Positions 12,198 through 24,848 of a stretch of 64,000 nt of DNA are shown in pieces. A program made the translations under genes and the position numbers. Positions within the stretch are counted from its first letter, which is position 1. Each line of letters opens with the position of its first letter. Under the pieces are notes generated by a model. It made no database searches. It saw only the letters and a list, made by a program, of their open reading frames with translations, and was not told the origin of the DNA. The stretch spans positions 84,501 to 148,500 of the forward strand of contig CAJHZI010000262.1 of the NCBI GenBank assembly GCA_905160935.1, read 5' to 3'. This DNA is from Enchytraeus crypticus. Taxonomy: Eukaryota > Annelida > Clitellata > Enchytraeida > Enchytraeidae.

Positions 12198-12275
12198 TCA
12201 ACCGGGAACTGAGCCGACGACCTTTCTGACGCTACGAGACACTCACTCTACGCAATGAGCTATTTACGCATTCTA
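12196..12275 (-). mobile_element. tRNA-like SINE head (family 5)
   Basis: On the minus strand this reads TAGCTCATTGCGTAGAGTGAG (A-box-like) and GGCTCAGTTCCCGG (B-box-like) before a (GA)n tail. It is duplicated in unit B at 15400-15490. Confidence 0.45.
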
Positions 12276-12479
12276 TATAATAACACAATGTGTCATAAAA
12301 GGAAAAATGTATGATAATAAACTGTTGATGCATCGCGTTTACATATCAGCGCTTAAAGTGAAAGTGGTGGATGTTGTGAAAGTGGACCGTATGCTGCAAT
12401 GACATAGAAACAAAAACTTATAAAATTACATCAATTCCTTTAAAATAATTAAAAAATTAACCAGAGTGATCTAATAACT

Positions 12480-13079
12480 TAGCATGGAAAACAGTATTAA
12501 AGAAATAATTCACTAATTATTGAATTGAATTGTACATCTTCATCAAATTCCTCTCTGCAGTAAACTGAAGTAAGCGATGACCGTTAGCGTCCTGCATTGT
12601 CGAACAAAATTCACTGAGATGAGCTAAAGACCATGAAAAAGAAGGAAGTATAATTTCTCCCACTCATTAAACTGGTGCTGATGCAGATTGAAATTGTTTC
12701 GCAATCCAATGGTGGTAAGATTGAGGTTTGATTGAAGAAAATATTTAAGAGAAATAGTAGGCCTATAAAGAATTGGAATAATAGAGGATTGGAAGAAATT
12801 AATAGAAAGGTCAATTGCAGAGAACAGAAATGCAGCAGAAAAAGTGAAGATTCATGAAATTGGAGCAGTAGGCTAATCGAGAATATGTATGGAATTAGAT
12901 AAAAGAGTCTATAAAAGCGGGAAAACAAATTATATGGTTTCAAATAATTAGCAAGAGCCAAAAAGGCATAGATCGTAAATGAAATGCTAAACATGATGGA
13001 TGAAAGAAAATGGAAAAATTTAAATAAGTAGGACCTATGCAAGACTAATACAGCAATACTGTAGATTTATGTTATGGCT
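12480..13079. other. Spacer between duplication units, no gene
   Basis: Purine-rich plus strand with many stops. The 143-codon minus-strand frame (12611-13042) is only its Phe/Ser/Leu-rich complement. It may be a decayed LINE, but no motif is clear. Confidence 0.35.
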
Positions 13080-14329
13080 ATAGGCTATTTGCTGTGAGGT
13101 TCGAAGGACCCCTCTTGGCCAATGTGTAACCCCTGCTAAAGTGTTACCCCCCCCCCCATTTGTATTTGTTTTAGCCTCCTTTCTGTGACAAATTCTTATG
13201 ACCCTTCCCTGGAAAACCTTCGACCCCCAACGAGCCCCCCTTGGAAATTTTTTTAAAATTTAATACAACTTTGCCGTTACGTTAAAGCTAGTATGTAGGC
13301 CTAGACATAATTATATTAACCGATTAAATGTTTCTAGGTAAGATTATACAAGCAGTATAGGCCTGTATCTTCAGTATTTTTAAATTTCAATATCTACACT
13401 GAAAGATGAATATTATTAATGATCGATTTTAAATGCAGCCTAAATTTATACAAGATTGCCTACGCTAATTTTATAATAATGGCGGAAATTCATCTATGTC
13501 CGATGAGTTTTTGAAGGAAAAATCTACTGGAATTCTTCCGGCTAAATATAGAATGGAATTTTAAATGATTATATGAAACTCATCCATTTTTAAAATGAAA
13601 AATCTACTGACATTAACCTGGTTGAATATTGAATGAATTTAAAATGAGTAGGCTTATTTGAACCTTAACCAATTAACATTAGGCTAATTTAAAATTTATG
13701 CTATCTTTAATTAAGCCTATAAATATACTATACCGTTTACGATATTGCTGCTTAGTCTTTCGCAAAATGTAGGCTAATTTACTTATGGTTTAAAAATCCT
13801 ACTCAATCACTGATTCTCTTATTTAGCAGTTTATAAGGAGGTCTATATGAATGAATTTACGATGCAATTTGATTTCATAATATCTTACAATGCATCTTCA
13901 AAAGGAAATGTTCCTAGGATGATATAATTTTGGACAACTGAAAAAATGCAGTAATCCTGGTCCTATACAATTTTTGGAGCAATTAACTAATTTTTTTTAG
14001 TTTAACTAAATGAGTTAGCATCTAAAATATCGAATCAATTTCACATTTTAACTCAATTTTTGAGATAGCCTATAGTTGATGCCTATCACGGCTAATAAAA
14101 GGACGAATATAATTTCCAATATCTGGATTCTACGAACGGATCGATATTGGTTTGTAATACCTCAATGGATAATAAAATTTTTTATCTACTCAATGGATAA
14201 TTACATTTATTTATATCTCTGAATCTCGAAAGACCATGTGTCATGTTAACAGTGATACATATCCTATACTTGTTCAACTAACTGTTTAACAACAGCTGAA
14301 AATTTATCCAGTACTTATTTACTATCCAG

Positions 14330-14395
14330 TACTTCTTCCGCTGGTTAAGTTTATATTTGCAGAAAGAAAGATTTCCTAAGTCTCTTCTTAAAAAC
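14330..14395 (+). pseudogene. Relic exon 1 of a third peptide gene (copy B)
   Basis: CAGTACTTCTTCCGCTGGTT through AAAAAC|GTAAGTACT aligns with exon 1 of copies A and C, including the donor. The TATA position reads TGTTTAACA instead of TGTATAAAAA, and no signal-peptide exon follows within the unit. I read it as a dead copy. Confidence 0.55.
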
Positions 14396-14672
14396 GTAAG
14401 TACTAGTCAGTTATTTACATTTTACGCAAACTCTTATAACTTTTAGTAACTTTTGGCGGTATAACAAATGTAAGTTTAAACTTTGGACTGATTTTCTTGA
14501 TTTTGGAATTTTCACCGTTTTTGGACCTTCTTTTTGCTCGCCGGCTTGATTTTGTCTCAATAGTGCTCGATGTTGTCATTGATGACTGTAGCACTCTAAT
14601 TGCTATTATTATTATTATGATATCGTCACCATTTAGGATATATCCAGATGAGGCCTATCCATAGTGTTGTAC

Positions 14673-14835
14673 GAAAGTACTTAACAAAATACTTTAAGTA
14701 AAAGTAAAAGTAAATGTTTGATAAAAGTAAAAGTAAAAAGTACTTTATCAGAATTTTACTTAAGTAAAAAGTAAAAGTACTCGACAAAAAGTAGTACTTT
14801 TAAGTAAAAAGTAAAAGTATTCTGAATTTTTACGA
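14673..14835. mobile_element. MITE of the AAGTAAAAGTA type
   Basis: Begins GTGTTGTACGAAAGTACTT and is filled with (A)AGTAAAAGTA in both orientations, as in widespread hAT-derived MITEs. The right end is unclear. Confidence 0.5.
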
Positions 14836-15119
14836 AAACAAATTACACCTTAATAGAAAAGTTCTGCACGTTCTTAAATTAGTTTAGTTAGTCACTCCAT
14901 TTAAATTCATATTACGAACGGAAACTTTAAACTCAGTGACTGAAGTTTCTGAACTAAAAGAATATTCGACCCAAATGCGCAGGCTTATATTAGATTTTAA
15001 ATTTTTACATTACATTAAATGTTAAATTCACAATTAAGTTAAATTAACATGGTCAACTCAGACTCTCTCTCCAGTGTCCTATTAAGTAAGTAGCAGGTCT
15101 AATGTGATCATACTCCTAC

Positions 15120-15200
15120 TTACATGCTGCCTTCACTACCTTCGCGCTCCTTAAAGAGCACTCCACTGACTAAAGAGTTATCCCTGCTCAAATGTCTATG
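15120..15200 (-). mobile_element. Repeat family D fragment
   Basis: CCTTAAAGAGCACTCCACTGA matches the inverted end of family D seen at 52025 and 63855. Confidence 0.4.
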
Positions 15201-16091
15201 AATTACACCTTAATTTTTCCGAAAACTTCAATAGGAATTGTCGTTCTCAGATCTGACTCGGTCGCCTCTTAAGGCAAAGTCTACTGTCGACGTGATATGA
15301 TTTTCTTTGTATAAATGTAGTATATTTTTTATAAAAAGAGACCCGTAACAAGCGCACCGAGATTTCTCTCATTTCATTCTCTCTCTATCTCTCTCTTTGC
15401 TCAACCTGGGACATGACCTGATGACCTTAAGAAAGCCACATAAAAGTTCCTGACGCTACCAGACACTCTAAGCACAGAGAGAATTAGACATCTATATAAT
15501 AATACAATGTATCATAAAAGGAAAAATGTATGATGATAAACTGTTGATGTATCGCGCTAACATATCAGCGATTAAGAGGAAAGCGGCGGATGTGTGAAAG
15601 AGGATCGTACATGTATGCTGCAGTGACAAGGAAGCAAGAAAATTATAAAATTACATCAATTCCTTTAAAATAATCTAAAAATTAATTGGTAGCAAACGTA
15701 TAAATTAAGATGCCAGCTTCGGATTTGCATACCTCGGTATATAATGAATAGGCCTACCCACATACTACCTCAGCTACGGCACGACATAGGCCTATTAGTC
15801 GAAACTTATAAACTCAAGAAAATAGTTCAAGATGATTAGTGTTGGTATAACGAAGTCTGATGTGCTACTAAAAATTACATTTTTGGACAAAAGTACACAT
15901 TCGGCTGCACAATTCAGTAAAATAAAGCACAAATCAGCTGTAGCAGTAGTACAGTGAAGCAAGTACAGCAGTTTCCTATAATATTAAAACTTTATGCGGA
16001 AGAAAGTGAGAAGATGTCCTCTAGCGGACACATCGAACAGCAGACAAGTATATTACATATATGGAGAGATATAAGTGTACGAGAGCTACAT

Positions 16092-16225
16092 TTAAAGCTG
16101 GTAAAGCTAAGGTAAACGTCAGTTTCCTCACTCGAAAGCGATGTCAGTGACGGGCGAGACCAGGATTTGAACCCCGCATATAGTATTCCGCGGTCGAGTA
16201 TCTTACCGACAGTGTATAGATGGTA
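16092..16225 (-). mobile_element. SINE1 copy
   Basis: Minus-strand copy with tail AAAGCTAAGGTAAACGTCAG, TTTCCTCACTCGAAAGC, B-box complement GGATTTGAACCCCG and GTCGAGTATCTTACCGAC. Confidence 0.8.
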
Positions 16226-16440
16226 CTGGTCCATCTTTGCTGGCATATGCTTTTTTTCACAAGTCAGGAGGTTTCTAGTTCATCTTATCTGATGACAAAG
16301 CGGGGATGTAATATAAAGGCGATTTTTTAATTTATAGGAGGCAAAAATATTACATTAGTTGATTGTAAAAATGGAAAAAAATTCGGCAGTTTGAATTGAA
16401 AGTGTAACATGCGATGTACGAGTCTCTTCTTCTTCTTTTA

Positions 16441-16525
16441 TGCGGGGTTCAAATCCTGAGCTCTCCCGTCAATGACATAGCTTTCGAGTGAGGAAACTGA
16501 AGTTAACGTTAGCTTTACTAGGTTT
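16441..16525 (+). mobile_element. SINE1 copy, 5'-truncated
   Basis: Starts at the B box (GGGGTTCAAATCCTGAGC) and runs to GAGGAAACTGAAGTTAACG. It faces the copy at 16092 about 220 bp away. Confidence 0.75.
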
Positions 16526-16529
16526 AGAA

Positions 16530-17685
16530 ATGTATCCACAAGGTCAGGAACGCTTCGCCGTCTATGCGAGGGTTGACTTATTTAACAAATGTCCAAACCA
16601 AACAATGGATTTCTGGTATATTAAGTTATTACTTTCCAAAAGACTTCCTTCATTTTCTAATTAAAATGCAATTTCAGAAAAAAATTAAGGTGATATCACG
16701 ATCACCGTGAATTTGATATATTCATGGAAGCAAAACTAAAAGGAAGTAGTAATTGAAGCTAATTAAGACGTTGAGAAAATCCATAAATCCGATTCAATTG
16801 CATTATAGCCATAGTTAAAAATTTACATGTTAGGAATCTTTCACAATATCATCGTTTACGTAACTGACAGCTATTTATATATTTATCTAACTTTCAACAA
16901 ATGTGCGCAATAAAAATATTAGTATAAAAACAAAAAATATGAATTGTAAGCCTTACGATCTTACAGACATTTTATTTATAAACACCTGCCAATTCAATAC
17001 GATAAACCATAGATAAACTAAATACTTTTAAGGACGCAAAAGTAATGTGCAAAAGGCAACTTTAATTAATTATACCTACGTGTTCGTAATTTTACACGTT
17101 AACTTAATCTACATCTTTAACATTAACTACACGATAGCTCCTCCAAACAATAGACTTTATTTCACACCAGTCTTATGCATACTTAGCTCACAAAATTAAG
17201 GCACTCCAATATGTACAAGTTACAACACGGTTCTCTCTCTCTAGTTTTCAGAACAATAGTCAGTCCTGTGTACTTATATTTACCAAAAGTGTGCCTTCAT
17301 GCAGTAAGCAGTGCTCTATCTCTCAAGCGCGATGGTTCTCGAAGTAACAACTACATCAAAGTTTGATAAAGGTGGATCCTTTGTGATAACGATCCTATCA
17401 CATACGTTCCATCTTTATGAAACTTAAATCTAGACGACTGGAGTAGTTTTCAGTTGTTTTCCATAGCTCCCAGTTAGTCGCTTCTAGAAAACCTACGGTT
17501 CAATTCTTAGCATCCTTGACACAACAAGGTATTCTATAGCAGCTAAAACAATGCGCAGGAACCTGAAAACTCTGAACTTAAGATCGAGTGCTATATCTAA
17601 TCATAGCTATCTTCTATCTATGCACAACGAACAGGAGATAAACTCAGATTTTTGTGAGTTTTAAACTTAATATTCTTTGAGCAGG
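16530..17685. other. Non-coding stretch, nothing recognised
   Basis: AT-rich, no exon-like frame and no repeat family that recurs in the window. Confidence 0.4.
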
Positions 17686-17840
17686 GGATGTGGCGAAACG
17701 ATTAGTGTTCGCCTCGGATGCAAATGGCATGGGTTCAAAGCCCGAGTTAGCGCTAGAAAATGAAGGATATATCCATGGGCCCATAGAAGGGTTTGCTTCC
17801 AGTTTGAGCTAATAAATGAGAGATGTAATCCATCGATAGG
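17686..17840 (+). mobile_element. SINE4 copy
   Basis: GGGATGTGGCGAAACGATTA (A-box region) and ATGGGTTCAAAGCCCGAG (B-box) form a tRNA-like head. A truncated relative lies at 58790-58870. Confidence 0.5.
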
Positions 17841-17965
17841 ATTGACAATAACCTATCAGAACCTGTAAACAGTCTAAATGGATCTTAAAACAAGCATGTA
17901 ACCTTATGCTTTCTAACCCAACACTGCTATTATTATCACTTTTATTATTATTATTATCCGCATAC

Positions 17966-17972
<7 letters not shown>

Positions 17973-18007
<35 letters not shown>
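17973..18007. repeat. (AT)n microsatellite
   Basis: Short TA dinucleotide run. Confidence 0.9.
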
Positions 18008-18009
<2 letters not shown>

Positions 18010-18351
18010 TCATTTATACAATTAGTACAATGAATTATTAATTGTATATATTTTACATTAAAGCTACAACTAAGAGCAATTAAATACTCATATGCAAAAA
18101 ATACAAATTTCTATAAAACTAGTCTACATTGTCAAAACCTCTAAAGAGATTTTGTAGACGAGCCTTAAAAATAAATTCGCTTAACACTTTACAATTCACA
18201 GCCTGCAGTTTGCCATTAAACACATCATACCACGTAGTGACGCATATATTACCTATTATTTGCAAAAATAACAATTCAAAATGCATTAAGTTCAATAATT
18301 ATTCATATTATACAATGTTATGCATTTATTTCAACAGTAATGTATTAACGT

Positions 18352-18778
18352 TATAGACCTTTCATAATATGTAGTGGTACCTTTGCACAAATTATAAATA
18401 AAGCCAAGTTGCGCAGTGGTGGGGGAATGGGGAGGGGTGTGTGTTGATATTGACGGCAGGCAATGTTTAATACATAAGCATAAAATTATTAGGTATTTTT
18501 CATTTATTAACAGAATGACATTAAATAAATTCGAAAGGAAATTACATTTCAATTGATTATATTATCAAATGATTATAAAATAATATCTAATTTACATTTA
18601 TTGTGTTTAGATTAAAAAATCTAGAGAATATACCTTACATTTATGAGATACCTTACATTAAAATGCCTGCCGTAAAACAGTCAACTGTTGAGTGCCCAGT
18701 GGTGCCCTCCGACGAATAAGAAAATATACAAGGTGATTTTTTCAAAGTATCTTAAACAAGTTTTATCAAAGGTCTATA
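18352..18778. mobile_element. MITE family M, copy 1
   Basis: Starts TATAGACCTTTCATA and ends TATCAAAGGTCTATA. The 427-bp interior aligns throughout with 58292-58714, including AATAAAGCC, GTGGTGGG, CATTTATTAACAGAAT and CTCCGACGAAT. No coding capacity. Confidence 0.75.
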
Positions 18779-18779
18779 A

Positions 18780-20145
18780 AGTTAAGTTTATTGTTTGTTT
18801 CCGCTTCTAAGTGCACTGTTAGCAAAGGCCGGGCTGGAAATAAAATAACCATCCATTTGTCAGATAAACAAGCCATCTATTTCACCGTCTCGTCCATCAA
18901 AATGGTACTTAAATAAGACAAAATTACTAAATACACTTGATTTTAAATGCACTTAATACAGGTTAGAGCATTGATAAAACAGATATTTCGTTGAAATAGG
19001 CAACTTGGAGCTCACATAAATGTGTAAATACATTGTGTGAGTTTACAGAATCTATAGTTATACTCACTTTGCGGCATACAATAAACTGAACAGTATAAAT
19101 GTTGCTGACGTTCAGATTAATCTATCTGTGGATAATGGCAGTGATAGAATTACAATTTACCTCAGAAATAAGAAGACAGAAAAGTTACAATAATCAAAAG
19201 ATAGAGCAAAAAGAAACAGTATCTAAATATTGTTGATTACTCTTAACTAAAATTATAGAGAAAAAAGTATATAAGCATACATAGTATTTTAAAAGAGAAT
19301 TACAATTGAGAATTACATAGTTGAGATAAAATTACATCAAATCACATGACTCAAATGAGCGATATATAGTGATATAAATTATATCATACACACAGAGTCA
19401 TTTGATAATTAACTCTATTATGTTCAAGTTTCGGTTAATGTAAGTTAAAATATATCAGTGGATGCTCATATGATAATTAATTCATCAACACTAAAAACTG
19501 GAGGATAATCAAATTACATCTAAATATAAAGTATTGGTAAGTTGCAGGTAGTAGTAAAACATACAATATCAATGTGTTGACGAAGATACTCACTAAAATG
19601 TGCATACATACAGGCGCTGAAATGAACATACATAGATTTACTAAAATACGCACACAGTACACAAATGATACAATGATGAATACACATGTAGCACAGTGAC
19701 GCATACACATATAAGGAAGTACAGGATTACATGCAGGAACATTAACACATACATACCAAATATTCCACAGAGTCGCATATGCAGCACACATGAGAATTCA
19801 ACATAACCTAATATGATCGTACAAAAACTTACGCATATAGACTAAACAAACAAAAATGCTAGCACACAGAGGAAGTACAGCCGGGCTGTGCATACATCAG
19901 ATATACATGTGCTCAAATTTAATGTACAACAATTAAAAAATTGTTGCACGTATATTTGTACAAAATTTCGGTCAAGCATGCACAGTTGTGTATACATATG
20001 CCAGGTAGCTACAGTATGACACACGCTTAAGTCGTTGATCTTTGTGCAATAGTCAGTGAATACAGAGATTTGTAGTCTCGTGGAGAGAAAGACGGAGGAA
20101 AGATGTCTTGGAAGAGTCCAACGCTTAATGTTCCTATTGCTGCGG
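18780..20145. other. Possible 3' untranslated or downstream region of the ORP gene
   Basis: No further coding exon is seen below the ORP stop at 20146. Minus-strand frames at 19477-19791 and 19842-20210 are not supported; the second overlaps the true last exon in another frame. Confidence 0.35.
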
Positions 20146-20248
20146 CTAGTATATATCCTGACATCTCGCCCAATCACGCTTCCAGTACTCACCCGTAAAC
20201 AACCAATCATCTTTCTGCGTATATAGGTTCTTCCCCTGCTTAAACCAT
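20146..20248 (-). CDS. ORP exon 13 (C-terminus)
   Basis: Acceptor ACTTCCAG|A, stop TAG at 20146-20148. Encodes [20 protein letters not shown] and [13 protein letters not shown], matching W.TRWFYPG...DWLYAGDYF...CPDIY at the end of ORP1/2. Confidence 0.92.
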
Positions 20249-23200
20249 CTGGAAGTATCCATAAATAGAATAGAATAGATAATATGTTTATTTTTCAGCA
20301 AAGACACAAAATGCATATCGCGAGAAAAATTGGTCGTCAGTGAAGATACAGAGTAGGCTATCTTATCTAGCTGACTACCATGATAATTATTTTACTTACA
20401 GTTCTTAATAAAGCTAGTATTAGTTCCTAGTTCATAATACATACAAAGTTGATCTTTTAATCTACATGTTTAAGTACATGTATAAATATGAAGATTTTCA
20501 ATTTCCTAAAGGATATAATATAACTCCTTAAGATCAGAATGCATTTGATGATTGTCCTAGAACCATTCTGAATGTTTGAACTACCAATTAACAAGTTAAT
20601 ATCCTCATAGAAATTTCATGTCCTTTCGATTACAAAAATATACACAATATGCAAACTTAGTCTGAAAAATCTATTATATTTATGGGTAATATCACTAAGC
20701 AATATCTAAAACTAATTCTTACGAGATATATGCTTTATAATGTCCATTATAAATAACCAGCATTTATCTACCAAATCAATTCTGAAGCATTTACTAAACA
20801 AAAGTAATTTCTAAATTGAAATTAACTGCATTAACAAATTAACTGGAAGACACTGCAAGTATTGACATATCAATAAATAGAAAAAATATTTTATGTTAAA
20901 GAATATTTTTGAAAAGCTTTAAGCCTTGATAAGTTAGTAGCTATCCTCTTCTGCCTTTGCCTTGTAAGCAACTAACATCATCATCATCTTCCCTTGAAAC
21001 CCAGTTTAACAAGGGTCGGATTAGAAAATCTTGCGAAATTTCTGGAGCCTAGGCGCTCACCAAGAACTAAACAATGAAAGCCCAATCTTCAACCGAATTA
21101 ATGAATTCTGGCGTTGGTTTGGATCTTAGTGCTTTGTCGCCTTTTACGACAAGAGCACTCCACGGTTGGTCTATTCTTCAGCAATCCGTATACAACAAGA
21201 AATAAAGGTATAAGGGTATAAGGCTCTGTAAACAACTAATAAATGACAAAATTTCTAATAAAGTTATTTAGTACTTTAGACCTACAGTATCTTTTAAACT
21301 TTTATCAAGCTAATAATTCTTCTCATTCTCACAAATTCTAATAATTCTCATTTTTCTCACGCTCTCTCATTCTCCTTAGCGTTGTGACAAAACGATAGTT
21401 AAAAAGGTTCAATAATGAAAAAAATTGATTTAAGTAGAAATAATCGTGAGCACTACAAAATATATAAGAGAATAAGTTTGATAACTATAACAGATAAGTT
21501 CTCAGTAAAATCAATGGAAACCAATCAGTGTTCTGGCAGTATTAAATATTTACTCACACAGGCTCGGGGTCTTTCTTCTTTCTCTTGTCCTTCCTCGAGG
21601 CTCGCTGCTTCTCCTCAATCCTACTCTTCTCCTCGCCTGCCATATCTAAACAACAACAACAACAACAATGAATAATAAAACATCAATGCAGCAGCAATAT
21701 TTTAGCCACATTAGGCTGAAAAATCATCTCCATGAAATAGAGTAAAAGTTTACAGATGATGTTTAGTTTTATGAGGATGTGTCGCACTAGATACGACCAC
21801 AGGCCATGAAGATTTTTACATAATTATGAGTGCACTACTTAGAACATTCTACATTAGCTAAGTTTTCTTCAACTGTAAAAATGAGAATAAGAACATTACA
21901 AAATTATACAAATTATTAGCCTAAATATTAATGATAGAGTAATTTCGTAAGATTTACTGTATCACAGCTGTATTATTACCACTGACTAAGTAAAACGATT
22001 GCCTACGAAATATCTAAATTTGAATTTGTTATGAATTAGTCTCTAAAAGTATGATATTCATCTAGTAACTATAAAAATAAGAAAATAACACATTTCATAA
22101 ATAAAAACTCAGTGCACGAAGCTTTTCAGATTTACAAGAAAGCAGTCAGAGCCTGTCCGATTGAGATTCGAACCAGTAGCCTTTTATATATGGGGCACAC
22201 AACATACCTATCGAACCCTCTTCCATCTTTCTGATGTCAGGTCGAAGTCTCGAGTCAGTGGGAGGAAGACGTCTAACTAGTGAATCATCCAGTTCATTCA
22301 ACATCAGAGCAAAACTTGTGAAACCGTAGTACTGCGTCAATCAATCAATCAGTTAATTGATTAATCCATTAATCGCTCAAGCGATCATTTGATCATACAG
22401 TCAATCAATCAACCAATCGATCAACCAATCGTTAGAAGCAATGAGATCCTAACAGAAATAAATGAAATATTCATTTAATTAAGTCTTATTAATTAATAAT
22501 TAACACAAAATATCAGGCAGAAATACCAATCAGTGAATAGCATATTTAATCAACCAACTAATCAATCAATATATCAGCAAAGTAGGCTACGCAAGAGCAC
22601 TACAGTATAAATTCACACAGAGCCAAGAGCACATGTCTAACAGTACTATATACTGCTAGTATCAAATCCTTAACTTTACTAGGCATTCAAATGCTCAACT
22701 GGCTATTTTTAACATCAACGTCTGCTTTGGAAAATCATCAAAACAAAAACAACAACGTACCATATGAGCATCGCTGGGCTTGGCTGTGGCCATCCACAGC
22801 AGCTTCTGAGATGGAAGTTTGAGGTCGCAGGTGGAACTCCGGACAGGCACGTCTTCTGGAACGTTCATTCCATCCACACCGACGTCAGCGGACAATCCGT
22901 CGGTGTTTGGAGTGCTGTACATCGGCATGAACGGCTCGCTGTTTGATTTCTCTAGGACAGCTTTCACAGAGGCGCCACCTGACGAGAGATCTCCCTCCGA
23001 GGTCACACTCGTGTGAAGCTGCCACAAAGTGTTGTGTATGTAGTAAAATATAGGACGTAGCAGTGATGGTAACACGAACAAGTACTTTGATTGTCATATC
23101 AAAGTACTTGTTGTGTGTGTAGTAGAGGCGTCACGGCAAAAATATAGGACGTAGAGGAGATGGTAACACGAACAAGTACTCTGATAGTCATATCAAAGTA

Positions 23201-24668
23201 CTAGTTGTGTATGTAGTAGAGTCGTCACGGTAAAATATAGGACGTAGCAGAGATGGTAAGACGAAAAAGTACTTTGATAGTCATATCAAAGTACCGTGGC
23301 GTACAGTGTATATCAATCATTAATGTCATACAATTAATTATACACTAGAAATAGTAAAAAAAATTTGCCATGGAAGGTAGAAAAAACGGATTAAATTCTT
23401 ATAAAGAAATGTAGAACTAAATGCTATATCAGGTTATATATGTATTGCAGTAAATGGTTCATTGGTTTTCAAATTAGTAGCCTATAGGTTATCAGACAAG
23501 CTTGCTATCACCTCGGCTGCTATACCGCACAACAGAGATGTTTACAACATCAGCCACAAATAGTAAGAGGCACATAGTTCTGTGGCTCAAGTGGTAACTT
23601 TACATATTTTTTATTATCATGGAAGGATTTCAAATACTGGCAAAGCTGATCAAAACTGAAACTAAAGGCATAGAGCTGCTAAGCATTGTTGTTAATCATT
23701 GTACTGCAATCTGAATAAAATGTTTGAGAATTTAAGAATGAGATAATTTTACTAAATATTTCATTAATTTGGTTAATTTAATACCATGTACGTAAAACCT
23801 TACACCCTAGAACAGGATAACACGCTAAAGCAATGTTAACACGTTAAAGCAATGATGACACGATAAAGCAATGTTAACACGTTAAACCAATGATAACACG
23901 TTAAAGCAATGATAACACGTGAAACCAATGATAACACGTTAAAGCAATGATAACACGTTAAAACAATGATAACACGTTAAAGCAATGATAACACGTTACA
24001 GCAATGTTAACACGTTAAAGCAATGTTAACACGTTAAAGCAATGATAACACGTTAAACCAATGATAACACGTTAAAGCAATGATTACATATTACACCAAT
24101 GATCACAGATATTTGAAAAGCTATCGTAGACTTACATAGTTGGACGGAGGCGACGTTGATGAAGATTGTTTATTAGACGACGACATAGACAGCTGCTTCA
24201 TGTATTCATCATACTCATCCACACGGAAGCTGTACATAGCATCCACCCATTTCCCATAGAAAGCTCTTATCTTCCGCTTCCTACAGCAAATCAATCCATT
24301 ATATATTTTTTGATTAAATCAATCAATCTATATGTTAATTAATCTCATAAGAAAAACTCAATCAATAGTAGATCAACTAGATTTAAGTTGTTGAGTTAGA
24401 GTTAAATGCTACCATTTATAATCATCTCACACTATCTAACCTTAAGGATAGGCTAACCTTTACGATAGGCGAAAGAAGTGTATCCTCTATGATTAACTTC
24501 ACTGAAAATCTAATCAAAACCACGTTTAAAGTAAGTTTCACGTCTCAAAAGCATATCAGCCTCTGTGCGAGCCCTATATTTGAACCACGTACCTACCGAT
24601 CCGCAATCGGCCACCTTTCGAACCTTTTATGGACTCAGTCCAACTCTAAACGATATAACCCAAAAGAG

Positions 24669-24712
<44 letters not shown>

Positions 24713-24804
24713 ATAGATATATAAGATATATAAGAAGATATATAATATATATATAGATATATATATATCTATATATATATATATAAGATATATAAGATAA
24801 TATA

Positions 24805-24848
<44 letters not shown>

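Larger units (their letters stand above)
8925..12475 (+). repeat. Tandem duplication unit A (contains peptide gene)
   Basis: Long stretches align with 13080-15690 in the same order. These include GACCC...TGCTAA...TTACCCC near 8970, TTTAAATTTCAATATC near 9195, the ATGAAACTCATCC-like blocks near 9400, exon 1, GATATCGTCACCATTTA near 10431, and the tail GTCATAAAAGGAAAAATGTA near 12291. The two copies differ by many substitutions and insertions, so the duplication is old. Confidence 0.7.
13080..15690 (+). repeat. Tandem duplication unit B (peptide gene lost)
   Basis: Second copy of the 8925-12475 segment. It keeps the upstream region and exon 1 of the peptide gene, but the part that should hold exon 2 is replaced by unrelated sequence, including an AAGTAAAAGTA-type MITE at 14673. 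Confidence 0.7.

Noticed and set aside
12611..13042. 143-codon minus-strand frame resembling a membrane protein
   Set aside because: Phe/Leu/Ser-rich complement of purine-rich DNA; no start context, splice sites or homology.
19477..19791. 104-codon Cys/Val-rich minus-strand frame
   Set aside because: Built from ACATAC-rich sequence below the ORP stop; no homology or splice continuity.
22764..23016. Plus-strand frames opposite ORP exon 10
   Set aside because: Shadows of the long minus-strand exon, which matches ORP1/2 and has good splice sites.
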